From the NCBI GenBank assembly GCA_963970005.1, contig CAXAMN010001414.1, positions 231,992-295,991 of the forward strand: a DNA stretch of 64,000 nucleotides. The letters are read 5' to 3'. Position numbers and translations under genes: made by a program. The notes under the pieces were generated by a model, which saw nothing but the letters and a program-made list of their open reading frames with translations, made no database searches and was not told the DNA's origin. Numbering within the stretch: the first letter of the stretch is position 1; each line of letters starts with the position of its first letter. This stretch comes from Durusdinium trenchii (Eukaryota; Sar; Dinophyceae; Suessiales; Symbiodiniaceae). Of this stretch, positions 21,352-33,061 are shown piece after piece.

Positions 21352-24139
21352 TCAGTTGGGAAGAATAAAATCCTGAGCCACAGGAATGCCAGCCTTCCTC
21401 AATTCTCCCAAGCACCGGCGGCGGGAGTCATTACCAGCTTCCCGCATAGCAGCAGGATCTGTGTTCCCACTGCGCTGACAAGCCTTCCACCCACAGCAGT
21501 AGGCCTCAATTTCAACATATTTCAACAGAATTGAAGAGAACTTGGCTAAACAGGAAAAGAAACTCAGGTCGCAGCACTGTGCAGAGTTTTTTTCAACTTC
21601 TCCATCGTCCACATGGCGGTCTCCTGGAACAATAAGGGCCCAATTGTTCCTTAATGTTCCTTACAATCACCTGCGTTATAGAAATAGCAATAATAGCAAT
21701 CCTCAGTCTTCTTTTCCTTTTTCTTCACAGGCGCACTCTTTGCAGCGGATGCCTTTGCTTTTGGTTTGGCTCCAGGCTTTGTCATCACAGCCTTAGCCTT
21801 CGCCGTAGACGCCTTAGCAGCACGTGAGGGAGCAGAACTTGTCGGCAAATGGTCCTTCTTGGCTTTTGCTTCATCAAACTCCTGCAAGGTAAATGGATGA
21901 ACACCCCAGACCAACAACAAGAACAGACAAAATGCCTGCCTTTGACAGATCACGAGCAGTCGGTGAAGGTGCCACCTAGTCATCAAGATGCAGTTGATCA
22001 AACAGCATTGACAAGTTAAAAGAGACTCGCACCTGGTCTGGACCCAAAGCTGAAGTCTTGTCCTCTTCCTGGTTTGGACCCAAAGCTGAAGTCTTGTCCT
22101 CTTCCTGGTCTGGAACCAAAGCTGAAGTCTTGTCCTCTTCCTGAAGAGTCAAACTGTTGTGGCGTCCAATGTTGCCAAAGAAGGTGATTGCCAGGCCAAC
22201 AAACAACACACAAACACGAATGCACAACTTGGGCCCAGCCTTTTCATCCCACCACCCAAGGTTCAACGTAGGCGAGTATGACACAGTAGGGGCAGTGTCA
22301 CCGCCATCACCTGTTTTAGCAATTCATCACATAACATATTAAACTAAATAATATATATAACAATGTCAGTTTCCCTTTTAGACAAAAGTCGGTCAGAAGC
22401 CTTGCCTTCCTCAAGATGTCCCTTGGTCAGCTCATCATCCATCATGTCACCTCCCCCTGGCTGTTCAGCATCGTCCATCGTGAACAGAGATGCATACCCA
22501 TCGTAAAAGGCTCCATCATCAGTCGGTTGACCTTCACCATCCAAAGCCATCATGTGTTTTTCATGTTCAGGCGCATCATGACGAGCCGGTTCAAAGTAGT
22601 GGGCCTTGGACCTGTGCAGACGCCTGGCCTCGAACGGGCATAGTGTTGGTCGCTCAACTGGCTTTGACCCACTCAACGGCTCGACAACCGGCTTTGGCTC
22701 CATGACCGGCTCTGGCTGGCCATCCTGCTTTGGGTTTGGCTCCATGATGGGGTTGACTGGCTCAATGGCAGGCTCCACAACAGGGGCGTGTACACATTGT
22801 CGACGACGAACGTGAGCCTCCAGAAAACGTAGAACCCCATCCCAGACCCAAATGCAAGCAATCCCCAGCAGATCAGAGCTCATCAACATGCTAACTAATC
22901 AGCAAGGAACAACTTACAGAATACCAGCAGGGCACCTTCAGGCTTGCAAGTGGATCATGTTTCTGCGGAGTGGCCACAGCCTACAAAACACAGAAACAAG
23001 ACACAAAGAAGCGGTTCGGTGCACAGAAAATGAAAGCCTGCCTTCAAATCATCAGTGGTGCAGCTGTTGTCATCTTTCTTGGTCGGTTTGCGTCCAGGCT
23101 TCTTGGGCTCCTTCACCTTGGCCCTGGCGCCTCACGAAAAAGCCATCCAAGTTGAGTCTGTCTTATTCAATAAGGTCCGGCCTTTTTTGTTTTTGGTCGC
23201 ACGCGAACTTTGTCCAGCTGGGCGCTTCTTTGGCTTTGCATCATCCGCCGCACAGCCATCAGCATCACAGTCATCATCATCATCATCATCTTTACCACCT
23301 TGTCCCAGCCTCTCAGGACCATCCACATTGTCATCATCATCATCATCTTCTTCTTCATGTTTTTTCTTTGGTTGTTTGTTGCTGTCCTTTTTATCTCCCT
23401 TACCTCTTCCAGAGCCCCTTCCCCTCCCCTTTCCCTTCTCCCTCCCTGTTCCGCTTTCTCCCAGCTTTGGCTTGCTGTCTTTCGATTGTGAGTTATTCAC
23501 ACCCAATGGTTCTTCTGATGAAGACCCAGAAGCATTGAACTTCGGTGGCAATCCTGTGCCAGACCATGCGTGTTGAAACACACAACAAATCAGCGCAGAC
23601 AATTACAATGACACAGCCCAAGTATTACAATTACCAAGACCCACAGTTATGCTACAATGATGACCTGGATGACCTACAACTGCCCTACATTAGTCAACAT
23701 AAAACAAAAGAAGACAAGGCAAATTTGGTCAGGCCTGAAACCGATGTCACTGCAGAAGATGACTTTGCTGCTGCGGCTGGTTCTTGCTGGAATCGTGCTG
23801 GAGCAGTGGGAGCAGTATGTGGGGAAGTGCTTGGGAAAGCTGTGCTGCTTACCCGAGACTGTGGGGTTGTTTCAGGCATGAAATCCGAGAGGTTGAAGGC
23901 CTTGAAAGCCAGCAACGTTTGCAATGGGGGCTCAAACCCTCACACAGAACTAGCAAATAGGCAGCACAACATGAGTTTTGTGTCTAGTGAATGGTTTGAT
24001 TTGGTTTGAATATGTTTGAATATCAATCCAAAATTTGAGAAGTGCAACATCGCACATCTCAGGCTCAGGGTCTGACAGGCGTTCTGTGATGAGCAGATTC
24101 TGCCACATCCACCAACTCGATGTCAGAGTCCGACCCCAT
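21352..24139 (-). CDS. Multi-exon gene for a low-complexity charged protein
   Basis: The start ATG at 24139 reads MGSDSDIELVDVAESAHHRT. Further minus exons, in order: about 23700-23924 (LAFKAFNLSDFMPETTPQSR), 23155-23575 (Gly/Lys/Arg-rich GKGRGRGSGRGKGDKK, then Asp runs, then KPKKRPAGQSS), 23045-23130 (ARAKVKEPKKPGRKPTKK), 22935-22980, 22395-22815 (EP-rich: VVEPAIEPVNPIMEP), 22035-22150 (three QEEDKTSALGP repeats), 21690-21880 (Lys/Ala-rich KASTAKAKAVMTKPGAK) and 21352-21480 (SGNTDPAAMREAGNDSRRR...), with TGA at 21352-21354. Mostly disordered, with alternating strong acidic and basic blocks as in nuclear or chromatin-binding proteins. No enzymatic domain seen; function unknown. Confidence 0.5.
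22040..22145 (-). repeat. 33-bp coding tandem repeat, three units
   Basis: Three near-identical in-frame units encode QEEDKTSAL(G/V)P(D/N). Units differ by one or two bases, so the expansion is recent. Confidence 0.9.
23262..23356 (-). repeat. Asp-coding CAT/TCA triplet runs
   Basis: Two trinucleotide tracts (about 23267-23290 and 23330-23352), read on the minus strand as GAT/GAC, give Asp runs separated by NVDGPERLGQGGK. Confidence 0.85.
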
Positions 24140-24648
24140 AGTGAGCGTTCAAAAGGCTGGTTCCCTTGATTGACCCTTTCTAGCTTGGACTGAAACCTTG
24201 CAATATAGCACATCGAACCTGCCTATGATTCTTGAAACATGCTTCACAGCAGGTAACATTCTTTGTTTCATTCTTGGGGCGTGCCAACTTGCCATGGCGT
24301 ATCACAGAACATCTTTTTTGAGGCACTGCGGTCGGTCCGGCCGATCTCCAGCTCGCTGTCCAAAATCCGATGTCGAAAGAATGTCTCAGAAATCTTTAGG
24401 ATTATATAAATCCAAAGCTAGTCACAAATAATTAATAGTTGTAATTGTTGTTGAATGCAACATCGACTTGTTTGAATAATTTTGGAGCACATCCTTCGAT
24501 ATCACCAGAAACGCACACAAACTTTCACACAGGCAAGCATGGAGAGAAGAAAGCATATTTTTAGATTTGTATATATACTTGGCAGAGTGGGAAGTATAAA
24601 GTCATCATAGCGAATGGTTTGTTCACAGGACATCCCTCCATGATGCTT
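24140..24648. other. Spacer between two minus-strand genes
   Basis: About 500 bp between the stop at 24649 and the next start at 24139, AT-rich. It is the likely 3' end of one gene plus 5' end of the next. No TATA box or other promoter element is evident, as expected for dinoflagellates. Confidence 0.4.
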
Positions 24649-27600
24649 CTACATAACCTGAACCACCTGTGCAACCTCCAAATCGAGCTGGCCGGTCAGG
24701 ATGCATATGGGCCTTTGTGGCATGAGTGTGGTCACTCCGTTGGCAACTTCAAGCCTGCCGCTCAGGAAATGAGTTGGGGCGGAATTGGGTACGCATAGAG
24801 TCAGCCAAAAAGAACAGAATGAAGATTGATTGGAATCCTTTGAAGGGTTCTGTGATGAATTTTAGTACCGGCACAGCTGTCATCTAGTTTAAAACAGAAG
24901 ACCAACCTGCCTTGCCCGGAATCCAATTTTTAAGGCAGTGCTGTTCACTAACTTTTTGAGATCCAGCTTTGCTCCGAAGGTCACCGGCGATGCCTAGTGC
25001 AGGAGAACAAGTTTACACACAACTTCCCCATCAGACTTGCTAGTCACTGTTTACTGCAAAGAACATGTCCGGCCTTTTTGGCTGTCTTGTTTTTTTTCTT
25101 GGGTGGTTCCCGGGCGGAGTCATCTTGCTGGGCATCAATTCCAAAGCAAAGTGCCTTTTCTGATTTGATACTGTCCTGTGCCAGATCCACGGTATGATGG
25201 CTGTAGCCAACCCGTACCTGCCAAGTGTTGGACTCTGTGCATTGCAAAGGCCCCTGGGTTTTAGATTGCCAACCATTTATTTACATCAGACGCTGAGGTC
25301 ATAGACAAAGCTTTTGAGGGGTTCCACAGACTGGAATTTTGATATATATATATATATATAATTCAATGTTCTTTCTGCACCACCAAATAGTTGACTATGG
25401 GTGCCCAGCCTCTCCCGCATCCTCCATAAGAGTCAAGAGGTCTCGTAGTTTTGTGGGCTTCTCCAAGCATGTGAGGTTGGCGAGGTGTGTCAAAATCCGT
25501 TTCTTCTCTAGCACGATTGGTGTGTCAAACGTGACCACCCCAGACACCCACTTTGCATCTGATTCCATGAGTTCAACAGCATCGTTCCCGTCACACCATG
25601 TTCCTGATCCAAAGGAACAAAGTTCCCGAAAGTTGAGTAATGTTGCGGATTCTGCATGTGTCATGAAGAAAACGCGTTCACCGGCTTGGTCCACAACCAT
25701 GTTGACTTGTGAGTTGATAGCCAGTGTGGACCTTTGCAAGACAAACACAAATCACTTCCTTGCTCAAGAACCAGGTAACAACAATGTGAACACCATATAA
25801 TCCTTGAACAGTCTGAGGCCAAGACGTGTTTGGAAGAGCTACCAGCTTCTCCGATGTCATGGGCTCATTTGCATCAGAAACGACAACGGTTTTGGCCGTC
25901 TCAGTGGGTTCAGGTCGACGAGGGCTTGCCATTGTCTCTTTCAACCGAGTTCCATCCTTGTTGTACATCTTATTGTGATGTTGCAGGACCTCTTGGAACT
26001 CATCCAGTTCTCCAAACTGTTCATGAAATGTCTCCTTGATAACCAGGGCACCATTCGGCTGATGACTAGTGACTTTGAAGCTGGCACTCCGAACTTGGGA
26101 GTTGCCACCTACCCCTGAGATCCGTTGCAACTCTGCCAGCAATGGGCTGGCATCCGGAAAACCATCAAGATTGAGTTTCTTAGCCTTGCACGCTTCGTAG
26201 TCGGCCGTTGCGATCCGCTCGCAAAGCTTGGAACCGCGATCGGAACGTCCTGATTCTTGGTGAACAACTGTCGCACACATGGTTGTTGGCGAGCTAGATG
26301 CCTGGGGCACAGGACAGGACATGTTTGTTAAACATGTTTTCTTCAAGTCTAAACCAGGCACAGGAGATCTATTTTTTGTTGACCAATTGACAGGAAAAAT
26401 TCTTTTAAACAACCTGTACCTCTAAGACCGACAAAGCTGGCCACCCATCATACCCATGGGCATCCACCCAAGCCAGTCTCTGCAATGAGGTCTGCGACAC
26501 AAAGCCTTCCTGCAACTTCCGGATGAGGCTGGTGCCAGCTGCCACCTGGGAGTCCCAGGTTGTCACCATACATCACCATGAGGATTTATGACCCCAAAAG
26601 GTGTTCCCAAACAACATTTCGTTTGAGCTGTTCGCGCTATTGGGTTCTCAGCCTGCAATCTCAGCAACCACAAAACAACCGCAACATACCGCAACAACAA
26701 GATAACACACAATGACAATGAATGACCAATCCTGGGATCAAACCATGAGTTTTGGTGTCCCAAGCCGAACAAAACTAAGTATAAAACATTTCACTTGGTT
26801 TCATCCGCTAAAATTAGCAATGCTATGTCGTTGCATGCAATGCACAAAGGCTCTCTTGGACATATTGTTCAACATGTTTCAACATCATGTCAATATTCAA
26901 TAAGTGTATTTACCGACAGCTCTTTACGGGACCAGGAACCTTGAACACACGCAATGACTGGGTGTTGGTCCTTGCAGAGTCTTGGGGATTATGTTTTGTT
27001 TGCATCATAATCGAAAAATAGCAACCAAAACACCTGACGTTGTTCCTGGCTGTCTGTAAAGGCCGCTTGCATAGACAATGTCGATGCATGTTCTTTGAAC
27101 ATGTCATTTCGAGGGCACATTGTCACATCCGAAACCACCCCGCGTTTCCAGATGGAGCTCTTGTGGAAGATGTTGGGCGTCGCAGGATTTCGTGCCTGAC
27201 TGAGTCCCGAAACAAAGCGAATTGTATGTGGACACTGACTGTTATGACCGACCCGATGATCCTGATTGAGCTCTATTCATTATCTAGTCGATGAGCTATC
27301 TGTTGCAATAGAGTCACTGTGATGAGTAGACCCTTCAGGAAGCCACTGCGTTGCCCATAAATGCTGGCCGGGTCAAAAGACACCACTAGATCTCGTACCA
27401 CCAGCATGCGGTTTGGTTCCCGCAAGGTTGATTCAAATCTGAACCGGAAGTTCATCAAGAGGTTCTGCTCTTCATTTTTCTCTTCATTCTCTGAATCCGA
27501 CTCCTGTTTGGCATGTTCGTCGTTGCCATCATCATCATCATCAGGGTCACCTTTGGCTCGCCTCATGGGAAGGTGTGGGAAGAGTGGGAACATACCAGGA

Positions 27601-28091
27601 CCAACAAAGTCAAGACATAAATCATCATAAATCTACCCAATCCACAAGACCAATGCTGGGTCTTTGAATGTCTTTGACCTATCATTAAATGGCAGCCGTT
27701 TTGCAAACAAACAAATGCCTTCTTTCATCTTCTTTCTGTGCATTTTGACAACACTTTGACACTTACTGTAGAAACGCATAAACTGAGTTTCGGGCTGCTT
27801 CTTGGATTCTGAAGCACGGTTTGCGTGGATGACCACGCAAATTGAGTTTGAGGGACGTGCTGCCATGAACCCTGTTATGAGCTGATGCACATATGCCAAT
27901 TTCAGAGATGACACAACTCCCATGGTAGGAAGGCAGCAATACAAGATGTACCCCTCCTCACTAAATTGCCGACAGTATGTCAAATCTTCCATACGTGCTT
28001 CTAGCCATTGCAGAATCACTGGCAAAGGCGATGGCTGGTCTGGTTTCACTATGAAGACCTTCTGATGATCCTCCTGGAACTGATGCACCAC
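24649..28091 (-). CDS. Minus-strand exon series, unknown protein
   Basis: Open, exon-like blocks on the minus strand, in order: 27650-28088 (VVHQFQEDHQKVFIVKPDQP, ...GYILYCCLPTMGVVSSLK), 27280-27590 (acidic, then FRFESTLREPNRMLVVRDLV, SFDPASIYGQRSGFLKGL), 27045-27185 (RGVVSDVTMCPRNDMFKEHA), 26425-26545 (AAGTSLIRKLQEGFVSQTSL), 25800-26310 (RIATADYEACKAKKLNLDGF, ...QHHNKMYNKDGTRLKETMAS), 25410-25745 (VVDQAGERVFFMTHAESATL), 25045-25218 (AQDSIKSEKALCFGID, then PPKKKNKTAKK) and 24650-24797, ending at TAG 24649-24651. Several exons follow CAG or GCAG. No family recognised. It may be the 3' continuation of the gene(s) upstream to 38 kb, since strand and style are unchanged. Confidence 0.5.
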
Positions 28092-28724
28092 TTCCCAGCT
28101 TTTGTCATGCCTAAGCTACCCAGGACAAGGTATAAGCTGTATAGTGGGCCCAATACAATCCATCTTATCCCATCCAGACATCACCCTAAGATACCCCAAG
28201 TCACAAGTCCTTTTGGAAGAGGTGGGTTTGTATAGTATAATAGTTACAAACTAAAACCATCTAAGAACTAATGAATAAGTAGCTAATAGACTGGCGCTAA
28301 AGGATGATGACCCGAGCTGCATTTGTTGCAACTGGGCCAAGGTTTCCCGGCGGCGCTTGGAATCCTCTTGGCAAGACCTGTCGTGCGAGGACTACACCAA
28401 AGGGTTGGTTGTGGGCTGTGGTGGATGGGAAAGAAAGAATAAAGACAACTAGAGGGGACATTAGATGAAAGCTGTCTTGTTCTAAATGAAGCCCTCCGAT
28501 ATGATCCGATATGCATTTATGGCAATTTCCACTACGTAGAATGACCAGTCTCAGAAATTCTGGAAATTAGGCGTGCCTTGAAATGCTGAAAAACATCTTC
28601 CAAAACTGAACTGCGTGTAACTGCGTGCAAAAAATATATTGTCAGGGTTTCCTGGGCAATATCTTACGCAACCATGCACGCTTAAGGTCATGCGCATTAA
28701 AACAATTTAGGCCATCAAAACCAA

Positions 28725-31700
28725 GCCCTAAGTTGGCCTGATCTTCATGGCTTCATACGAAGCCACATCCTCTTCGAGCTGGCTGCGGAACAATCCAAGC
28801 GCTGCAGCAACTGACGTAGCATGTGCATTTTTGCTCTTCGATTGAGCTGCAAGAACAAACTCTTCTTTGTTTTTCCCCATGGCCTTGCCGTACATGGTCA
28901 CATTCAAACGACTGTTTTTTGTTGCAGATTGTCGATCGGTAGACCGGCGATCACTTGGGAATAAAGTTGAGGTAACAAATTGATTTTGGAGTTGGTCCCA
29001 GCCTCCAATACAAATGGGATACGGTTCCATTCCATTTGAGGATCCGCTGCCTTGCAGCAGCAGCTGAGATCTTGGTCTAAAAGCCTCAGGTCGGCTGATT
29101 GCATCTAGATTTGAGACCTGCAACATTGCCCACAGGGCCTTGGGTCTAGATTCTAGATCAAAGAACCGACCAAACCAAACACAGATTACTTCTCCCTCCA
29201 ACATATCCACATGGTAGTTATATTATATTATCATAAGTATTCATCCAGTGTAATGGGTTTGCAAATCGAAATATTTTGCAAATCGAAATGGTGGAAGTGA
29301 CGGGTTTTCCAGAAAACCCATCACTTTTGCGTTTGCAAACTGAGAATTTTTGCAAATCGAAAATGATCAAAACCCATCACGATTCAGAAGGACCTGTCTA
29401 GCCCCAAACTGTGACGGGTTTTCTGGAAAACCCATCACAAATCCTAGCTTATCCAAGGAACCAGTCACATATTTGTCTGGGAATTCCTGGTTCAAGTCTG
29501 ACGGGTTTTTGGTTTTCATATTGATTTGTGACGGGTTTTCCGGAAAACCCATCACATTTTGGACCTCCCCCACCCCCGGGGAAGTGTGACGGGTTTTCCC
29601 TTCAAAACCTTCCATCCCAGAATTGCTTCAAGGCACCCATTCATGAACATGCTTTGGAGCCGGGCCATCATAGCGCCATCCAAAGATGCTTCCAGCTTGG
29701 GTTCCAACCACAGCCAAAGCAGGACGTTGTCCATGAGCTCAAGGTGATCGTCCAGGCTCATTTGCGAAGCTTTCTGAAAAGGGGCGAGGGTGGGATCTGG
29801 TTGGTGGGGGAGACTGAACCAATTTAAAACAATTGTTTACATCCGAAGCCTTGTTCTTTGCTGAGGAGTCTTTCCCCACTTGTGTCTCAAAGGATAGAAT
29901 GACCCTCATTCCATACAACACTGTACACTGCTCGGTGATGTGCATGATGGTCTTCCAGATGTCCTTCCCTTTGTACCTAGACAGCGTCTCCCAGCGCTGA
30001 ACTCCTGGCACATAGTGACCCTCGGCCAGGATGCTGTACGGAAAGCCTGCAAGGGAGGAAATGCAGGCTTGCTGGAAGGGCTGACAAAGGGAAAGGCTTG
30101 ATGGAGGGGAAGGCTTGAGGAAACTGACTGAAGGTTTCTGAATGACATCAACATCCAACATCCAGAATCAAACGTGGGAGAAGCGGTGAGAAAAGCATTG
30201 ATCATTTTTCCCGCGTGGCTCATCGAGGAAGCTCAGGCTCTGTGAAACCGCACATTCATTCGGTAGGGAATTGGTCGCTCTTCCCTTTGGGGCAATTCCC
30301 GAACAATATCAAGCCGTGGAGCTTGCCCACCAGCCACCAGAAACTCAAGTGGGGGTGCATTGTACCGTGCGCGTGGGATTTCCCCAGTCAGTCCCTTGTA
30401 GTAATGGACAGCACGACTGTATTGTGGCCATTTTTCCAGGGACTCACAAAATTCCAACAAATCTCGGGCCCTTTCCGGGTCCAGGTCAGATTGAACCCCA
30501 GTATGGTTCACAGCTTGTTGCCAAAACAATTGAATCCGATCACTGGACTCTCCAGGCCATACCAAAAGGGCCGGCTGGGCCAACTCATCATCGCACAGAT
30601 CGTGCTTCAGAAGGCAAAAGACATCGTTGGCAGCGGTGTTGTATCGCCGGGGCAGGCGTTCTTCAGTAGGCACACGGGCTGGCATACCTCAGAGTCTCGG
30701 CACATCCAGAGTACATCAGACACACACTGGACAGAGAAGTCATTTAGCACATGTGTACCATGTCATTGACCCAGTGACAATCCCTTCTTCTGAATAGAAA
30801 ACTGTGTGGGATTCTCTCATCGTCGCCAGTCCTGGGCCTGTAGCAATTGCTCATCGTGGCAACTTGCGGAACAAGATCTTTCCAAGGCCGGACCTTCCAA
30901 GGAGGTTTTGGGACCAAAGAGCCAATATGCTGTTGAATCCAACCAATGCAACCTGCAAAACTGTCATGGTGCATTGAGGGCAAGACCCTGTCCACAAAGA
31001 CAACTTCGAAGAACTCCCCTCTAGACTCAAAGATGGGTCCCACCCGGGCTTCCAAGAGCCTGGTGTGTCAAAATGTCCAACTAGTGCTCATGAGTGGGGA
31101 TGAACAAATAAGGACAATGAGTATGGCGCCTCTTGAAATCACTTGGCGTTTGCACTTCATCAGTGGCCGTCATGAGGTAGGTGGTTATCAATCCAAAAAG
31201 CCCATCTTGCAGGAATGAGCCATGAGTCAAGGGATAACTCAAGGCTGACAGGAATTGACAGGACATCACATGTTGCACATCAAACACCTGTCACTTGCCT
31301 ATGTCTTCGTGAGTGTGTCCTTTTGGAAGATGATGATGTCCACACTCATTGAAAAACCGTGATGAAACAAGCGCTGCCATCATCATTCCTGATAACGCGT
31401 TCTTCACTTCGCGAACCGTGTTGTCCGCCTGGATGTAAAGCCTTGCGGCGCTAGCGCGAGTGACACCGATATGTAGCATGCTGCGCAACCATCAAAAGAG
31501 TATTTACACGACGAGCAACGATTTACTGAAGGGTTGTCCTTTCTGGCGGCAAAGTTTCCACACTTTGTTCACCGTGTGGAGGAGGCACTCCCACGTGTAT
31601 GAACCTCCTGTTTCTGCATGTTCTTCTGTCAGGTACAAGTTCACACCGTATCCATGTGCAATCACTGCACTCAGCTGGACACATGTCCGAGGAACACGCT

Positions 31701-32880
31701 CGAATACACTGAGTTTGGGCTTTTGCCCTCTGCCCCATCGTGGTATTGCTGGTTTGCTTTTGTCAAACCCGTCGCAAATTAAGGTCAACAAACCAGTCGC
31801 ACGGTCTCGACTCTCTTGGCGCGCAGCCAAATATGTTTCTCGACATCGCCACACCATCGCAAGATGCCCCAACAAAGAGTCCGCTGCTTTGGCATTGTCT
31901 ATAAAGCTGGTGGCGTGTCTCATTTGGGCGCGAAGACGGTCGCACACAGTGCACACTGAGTGCTGCGAGCGTCTGCGAAACTTCAGAACACGTCTCCATG
32001 GTTTTGAGATCTCGTAAAAAAGTGCTCTGGAGGCAGCCTTTTGGTTGGTAGCCAAGCAGTGCGCTTGGTACAGCAAGTAAACTCCACCCCAGTTCCCTGG
32101 CGGTAACTCCCTTTCGGCGAGGTGCTTTAAGTCCCGCTTTCCGAGCCTTGTGCTAGGCCCTTCCAAAGCCTGGTCGACAAGCTCTTGCAGGAGCTGCTCA
32201 CGTGCTTCGGGGGAGTCCAGTTCAGCTCCAGTTTGGAGAATCCTGAGATCACAGACATTTGATTGGAGCTCTTTGGGGATGCGATATGAGATGAACATGC
32301 AAGTTCTTCAACTTAGAAACTTGGTTGGCATAGTCTCCGAAATAGAGTAGTAGAGCTTCCGGAGAAAAGTCTGGATGGATGCTGTGGCTAGGGCTGGACG
32401 GGGGCCTGTTCATGTCCAATGAATGGTTCAGGAGGCATGAATGAGGTCCACCCTAAAACAGTAACATTCAACTTTGAACACCTGGCCTTGACCACCCAAA
32501 GTCCTCTCATCCAAACCTTTGAAGTTGTGTCGGGTTCGATTCAGCCGTCCACATCCAACGGCAAGGAAACGTTGGAATGATCTTCTGCACACTTGCTGGC
32601 CTGGGTGAGAGCGACTTTATGTTTGCGACCAAGTGGAGGGGAATTTGGGACATGAGTGTCAATGAGCACCAAGTGGCCTCCAATGCTCCACCGAACATGG
32701 ACTCTAGATTTCGGCTGATCATCATCAGAAGCATCATAGGAGTCTTCAGATGCACTGTCATGATCCGCTGCCGGAGATGATTGAATCGACCATAGCACTG
32801 CGTCTTGTGCACCCTTGGCCTTGTCAAGAGGATCTATTTGGTGAACCAACAGCCGCTGCACAAGTAGCAATGACACCACC
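28725..32880 (-). CDS. DUF7869-like protein gene (HTHEDID motif)
   Basis: Minus exons in order: 32510-32880 (acidic SASEDSYDASDDDQPKS), 31504-32295 (CTVCDRLRAQM, ICDGFDKSKPAIPR), 31299-31480 (RLYIQADNTVREVKNALSG, ...LPKGHTHEDI), 31090-31205 (GLFGLITTYLMTATDEV), 30750-31050, 30240-30680, 29850-30050 (GFPYSILAEGHYVPGVQRWE), 29615-29770 (LDDHLELMDNVLLWLWLEPK), 28728-29205, with TAG at 28725-28727. The triplet of motifs DG.D.(A/S)K, Q.DN..REvKN and GHTHEDID is what I know as the DUF7869 family. Function unproven; the spaced acidic motifs suggest an RNase H-fold nuclease or transposase. Whether the stop at 28725 is the real end is uncertain. Confidence 0.6.
29297..29600. repeat. Cluster of 28-bp palindromes in an intron
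   Basis: GTGACGGGTTTTC + 2-base centre + GAAAACCCATCAC occurs at 29297-29324, 29411-29438 and 29528-29555, with half copies near 29499 and 29586. Arms are nearly perfect inverted repeats. Between them are degenerate GCAAATCGAAA repeats (29266-29365). Confidence 0.85.
31299..31480 (-). CDS. DUF7869 core exon
   Basis: Begins after GCGCAG and reads MLHIGVTRASAARLYIQADN, then TVREVKNALSG, ...FFNECGHHHLPKGHTHEDI. It ends in phase 1 (ATA G) before the GC donor GCAAGT. A 93-bp intron (31206-31298) ends CTGCAAG, and the split codon G+AT restores Asp, giving HTHEDIDGLFGLITTYLM. The exact restoration of the family motif confirms GC-AG splicing here. Confidence 0.75.
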
Positions 32881-33061
32881 AATTAGTACGCCAATTTTTT
32901 CTAAGTCGCAAGGCTCCAAAACAAAGCACATACTTGGACCAAGGACTTAAAGCTCACGAGCTTCCAACACCTCAGAAGACTGAGACCAAATTTGAAATAT
33001 ATGTTAGATCTATGGGGAAGCAAGGTATTTCAGCTGACACCGAATGATTGACTGAGCCTAA

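Noticed and set aside
29297..29600. CRISPR array
   Set aside because: Repeats are palindromic with unequal spacers, only three full copies, in a eukaryotic intron; no cas genes.
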